Positions 7,270-9,449 of a stretch of 9,449 nt of DNA are shown in pieces. Below the pieces are notes generated by a model that did no database searches, was not told where the DNA came from, and was given only the letters and a program-made list of their open reading frames with translations. The position numbers and the translations under genes were made by a program. Origin of the DNA: Bacteroidales bacterium (lineage in GTDB: Bacteria > Bacteroidota > Bacteroidia > Bacteroidales > NBLH01); NCBI GenBank assembly GCA_029210905.1, contig JARGGF010000107.1:1-9449 (forward strand), given 5' to 3'. Within the stretch, counting starts at the first letter, position 1. The number at the start of each line of letters is the position of its first letter.

Positions 7270-8253
7270 ATGGAAAATTTTGAAGATAAACTTAACAGGC
7301 ATATTGACAAAGTGCTTGAAATACAACAAAATAGAGAATCAAAACCGCTTACCCTTGATGAATTAAAAGAAGTAGATTTAAGTCTTGGAATGACTGAAGA
7401 AGAATGGGAAGCGCTGCTGAAAAGAGCAGATGAAAATGCAGCTTTGGCACAATCCCATATGAGCTATGGAAATTATGCTGAAGCCTACAAAACAGCGGAT
7501 CAGGCAATTGCTATAAATCCCTATCAGGAAACTGCACTTATTGTGCTGGCAAATGCATCAATTGGAATTTATGAAAACGATGACAAAGAAGAGTACCTGG
7601 AAAAAGCAAAACTATATGCCAATGAGTTGTTGAAAATAAATCCAAATGAGCGGCAGGCCATTGAAATCTTATCAAAAGTTGGAAAATATCAAAAATCTGA
7701 AATCAAAGAAAAAAAGAATTTTTTAAGATATATTTTAATTGGAGTTGGAGTGATTGCTGTTGTTGCTTTGTTTTTTGTATTAAAACCAACCGCTAAACCT
7801 GCAGAAAACACTGCACTTAAATTCGAATTAATTGAAGCTGAAGAAAATGCTAACGCTGCCTGGGCACAGGTAGAAAATGTAATTTCAAGAAGGGATCAAA
7901 TGCTACCTCAAATACTTGAACTTGCCCCGGGAACCAACAGCGAGGCTGGTTCTATTTCATCTGATATTGAGGCACTTAGCCGGCAGATAGTGCAATCTGT
8001 GGATGCTAACGAAAAAGTAGCATTACAAGGCGAAATGCAGGATAAAATTAAAGACTTGATTTCACTGCTTAATAAAAGTGAAACTGATGAAAAAGTAAAA
8101 CTCATCCTTGTCCAGATTGAAGGCTCGTACAATAGAATTGCCGTTGAAGGAAAAAGATATAATGAAACTGTAAAAATCTATAATATTTTGGTCAAAAAAC
8201 ATGGCGGCGAATTTCCTGATTTCAAAGAAAAAGCTTACTTTAAAGGAAGGTAG
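7270..8253 (+). CDS. TPR - transmembrane - LemA domain protein
   Basis: This 327-residue protein has three parts. Residues 1-56 are charged and acidic. Residues 57-130 form about two TPR-like helical pairs (AQSHMSYGNYAEAYKTADQAI with AINPYQETA, then YLEKAKLYANELLKINPNE), which usually bind other proteins. A single membrane helix at about 152-171 (YILIGVGVIAVVALFFVLK) has lysines before it, suggesting the TPR part faces the cytoplasm and the rest the periplasm. Residues 186-318 match the LemA family: EAEENANAAWAQVENVISRR near the first helix and YNRIAVEGKRYNETVKIYN near the last, with FPDF after it, the usual LemA end. LemA proteins normally have only a short N-terminus before the membrane helix, so the TPR extension is unusual. 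A TPM-domain gene, a common LemA neighbour, follows on the same strand. The molecular role of LemA is not established. The ATG follows a good -7 element. Confidence 0.82.
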   Translation: MENFEDKLNRHIDKVLEIQQNRESKPLTLDELKEVDLSLGMTEEEWEALLKRADENAALAQSHMSYGNYAEAYKTADQAIAINPYQETALIVLANASIGIYENDDKEEYLEKAKLYANELLKINPNERQAIEILSKVGKYQKSEIKEKKNFLRYILIGVGVIAVVALFFVLKPTAKPAENTALKFELIEAEENANAAWAQVENVISRRDQMLPQILELAPGTNSEAGSISSDIEALSRQIVQSVDANEKVALQGEMQDKIKDLISLLNKSETDEKVKLILVQIEGSYNRIAVEGKRYNETVKIYNILVKKHGGEFPDFKEKAYFKGR

Positions 8254-8310
8254 AGAATTTTAGACGAACACGTATATAGCAAGGGGCGACAGAAAACTAA
8301 CTTATATGCT

Positions 8311-8357
8311 GGAAGGAATCGCAGACAGCAGTTGCAGTCTCCTTTCCTTATTTTAAT
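8311..8357 (+). terminator. candidate terminator after the TPR-LemA gene
   Basis: GGAAGG (8311-8316) can pair with CCTTTCC (8341-8347), enclosing a second stem AGAC/GTCT (8323-8326 with 8337-8340) that continues into a GC-AGTT-GC loop, and the structure is followed by TTATTTTAATGTTTT. It lies about 57 bases after the stop codon, inside a stretch (8281-8347) that is near 48% G+C within otherwise AT-rich spacer. The spacer from 8358 to 8499 shows only AT-rich sequence; a weak TATATTTT at 8450-8457 could serve as the -7 element of the next gene. Confidence 0.45.
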
Positions 8358-8499
8358 GTTTTCTTATAATTTTTCAACGTTCTTTAATTTTAGATAAATT
8401 CGATTTTATTGGATACAAGTTTTACAAGCTGGTTAACAATCCGGTATTTTATATTTTTTTAAAACCTATGCTAATAAATTACTAATCAATACAATAATT

Positions 8500-9449
8500 A
8501 TGAAAAGAATTGTTCTGTTTTTCGTTCCTTTTCTTTTTGCAGGCCTTCATTTGAGCGCACAATGGACAGTTAATACAGTACCAAATCCAATGTCTCAGAA
8601 TAAAACATTTGTCTCAAATCCTGATAAAATTTTAAGTGCTGAGCAAGCAAACCTTTTGGATTCCATTGTTAAAGGAATTGAACGCCAAACTAGTGCGGAA
8701 ATAGCCATAGTAATGCTTCAATCAATTGGAAATGAAGTGCCTAAAACATTTGCAACTTCTCTTTTTAATTTGTGGGGTGTTGGTAAAAAAGAAAGTGATA
8801 ATGGTTTATTGGTTTTGTTTGTGATGGATCAGCGGCGCTTAGAGTTTGAAGCCGGCTACGGTATGGAAATAGCTCTCACAGACGCTATGTGTTATCAAAT
8901 TCAGCAAGATAATATGGTGCCCCGGTTTAAAGAAGGAGACTATGGTAAGGGAATGATTGACGGCATGCTTGCTGTTGCAACTGTTTTAACAAATATGCAA
9001 TTTGAAATTAGTGAAACCGGCAATTCAATATCAACTTCTTCATTATCAAAAGAATATTCCACTACAAACTCGAATTCGTCAAGTTCAACTTCTGATGATT
9101 ATTATAATTACAATAATGATTATAACAATGATTACAGTTACGACTATTATGCTGATTATGAGAGCCCTCTGGGAATATATTTTAGGATCGTTTTGTTTGC
9201 TATGCTTTTATACCTGCTTCTTTATATTATCACCATTTTTCAAAAAGATTATTTTAAGCGTTATCAAACCTTGCGGATATTTAAACTTTATATTTGGTTC
9301 ATCCTCTTTCCTATTCCTTTTGTGTTAATTTACATTTACACAAAACGCTTGTTGGAAAACTGGAGGAATACCCCAAGAATAAGCCCTAAAACGGGCAAAA
9401 GAATGCGGAAACTTAATGAAGAACAAGATGATAAATACTTAAAGTCTGG
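8500..9449 (+). CDS. TPM-domain (YgcG-like) secreted membrane protein, 3' end missing
   Basis: The frame is open from an ATG at 8500 to the window end without a stop; 316 residues are visible. A signal peptide (MKRIVLFFVPFLFAGLHLSA, cleavage before QW) leads into a TPM domain at about 38-166, recognised by VSNPDKILSAEQANLLDSIV, SAEIAIVML, ESDNGLLVLFV and EAGYGMEIALTDA. The TPM fold occurs in YgcG-like proteins and the photosystem II factor TLP18.3/Psb32; phosphatase activity is claimed for some plant members, but the bacterial role is unclear. A low-complexity linker (176-221, serine/threonine then tyrosine/asparagine/aspartate) follows, then two membrane helices (about 225-246 and 261-280) and a basic tail that runs off the window. 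The tail has PRISPKTGK where some homologues may carry a Cys-x-x-Cys pair. It follows the TPR-LemA gene by 246 bases on the same strand, a classic LemA-TPM neighbourhood, though a hairpin lies between them. The domain call is firm. Confidence 0.85.
   Translation, partial: MKRIVLFFVPFLFAGLHLSAQWTVNTVPNPMSQNKTFVSNPDKILSAEQANLLDSIVKGIERQTSAEIAIVMLQSIGNEVPKTFATSLFNLWGVGKKESDNGLLVLFVMDQRRLEFEAGYGMEIALTDAMCYQIQQDNMVPRFKEGDYGKGMIDGMLAVATVLTNMQFEISETGNSISTSSLSKEYSTTNSNSSSSTSDDYYNYNNDYNNDYSYDYYADYESPLGIYFRIVLFAMLLYLLLYIITIFQKDYFKRYQTLRIFKLYIWFILFPIPFVLIYIYTKRLLENWRNTPRISPKTGKRMRKLNEEQDDKYLKS
9025..9162 (+). repeat. low-complexity coding tract (Ser/Thr then Tyr/Asn/Asp)
   Basis: Codons 176-198 of the TPM protein are mostly serine, threonine and asparagine, and codons 199-221 mostly tyrosine, asparagine and aspartate, encoded by imperfect runs of GAT, TAT, TAC and AAT triplets (for instance near-identical AATGATTATAA units around 9114-9132). 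It forms a flexible periplasmic linker between the TPM domain and the first membrane helix and may vary in length between strains. Confidence 0.6.

Noticed and set aside
9002..9328. Plus-strand frame of 108 codons rich in isoleucine, methionine and threonine
   Set aside because: It is a shifted reading of the low-complexity and membrane-spanning part of the TPM gene, whose own frame is open and clearly domain-bearing.
1..9449. CRISPR array, tRNA, IS element or att sites
   Set aside because: No regularly spaced repeats, cloverleaf, transposase/integrase frame or paired terminal repeats were seen on reading both strands.

Overview
The window looks like a chromosomal segment of a Bacteroidota (Bacteroidetes) bacterium. 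It is AT-rich with A-rich leaders instead of strong Shine-Dalgarno sequences. It encodes a DUF3078-type outer-membrane protein, a small outer-membrane beta-barrel and a LemA/TPM pair. Upstream of three genes there are matches to the Bacteroidota sigma-ABfr promoter (TTTG, about 19 bases, TAnnTTTG). I cannot name a genus. I see no tRNA, rRNA, CRISPR array, transposase or integrase.

Left part (1-1850, + strand): the 3' end of a DUF3078-like protein gene that starts before the window; a 271-base gap holding a GC-richer island that may be a dispersed repeat; then a 201-residue secreted beta-barrel protein with a very clear promoter and a terminator-like hairpin flanked by T-tracts on both strands.

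Middle part (1859-7035, - strand): a family 2 glycosyltransferase, then, 123 bases downstream with its own candidate promoter, a 1335-residue protein joining a DUF4011-like N-terminus, a superfamily 1 helicase with all main motifs, and a C-terminal Vsr/DUF559-like (PD-(D/E)XK) nuclease domain. The large gene is convergent with the beta-barrel gene. Single-protein helicase-nucleases of this layout are known or suspected in phage defence, so this is the strongest candidate for a defence system here. No partner gene is evident, although a short, apparently frameshifted coding remnant follows it.

Right part (7270-9449, + strand): an unusual TPR - transmembrane - LemA fusion, a terminator-like hairpin in another GC-richer island, and a secreted TPM-domain (YgcG-like) membrane protein cut by the window end. 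LemA and TPM proteins are frequent neighbours in bacteria; both folded domains here are predicted to face the periplasm, so the pair probably acts together at the inner membrane. The actual activity is unknown. No functional link between this pair and the helicase-nuclease is visible.
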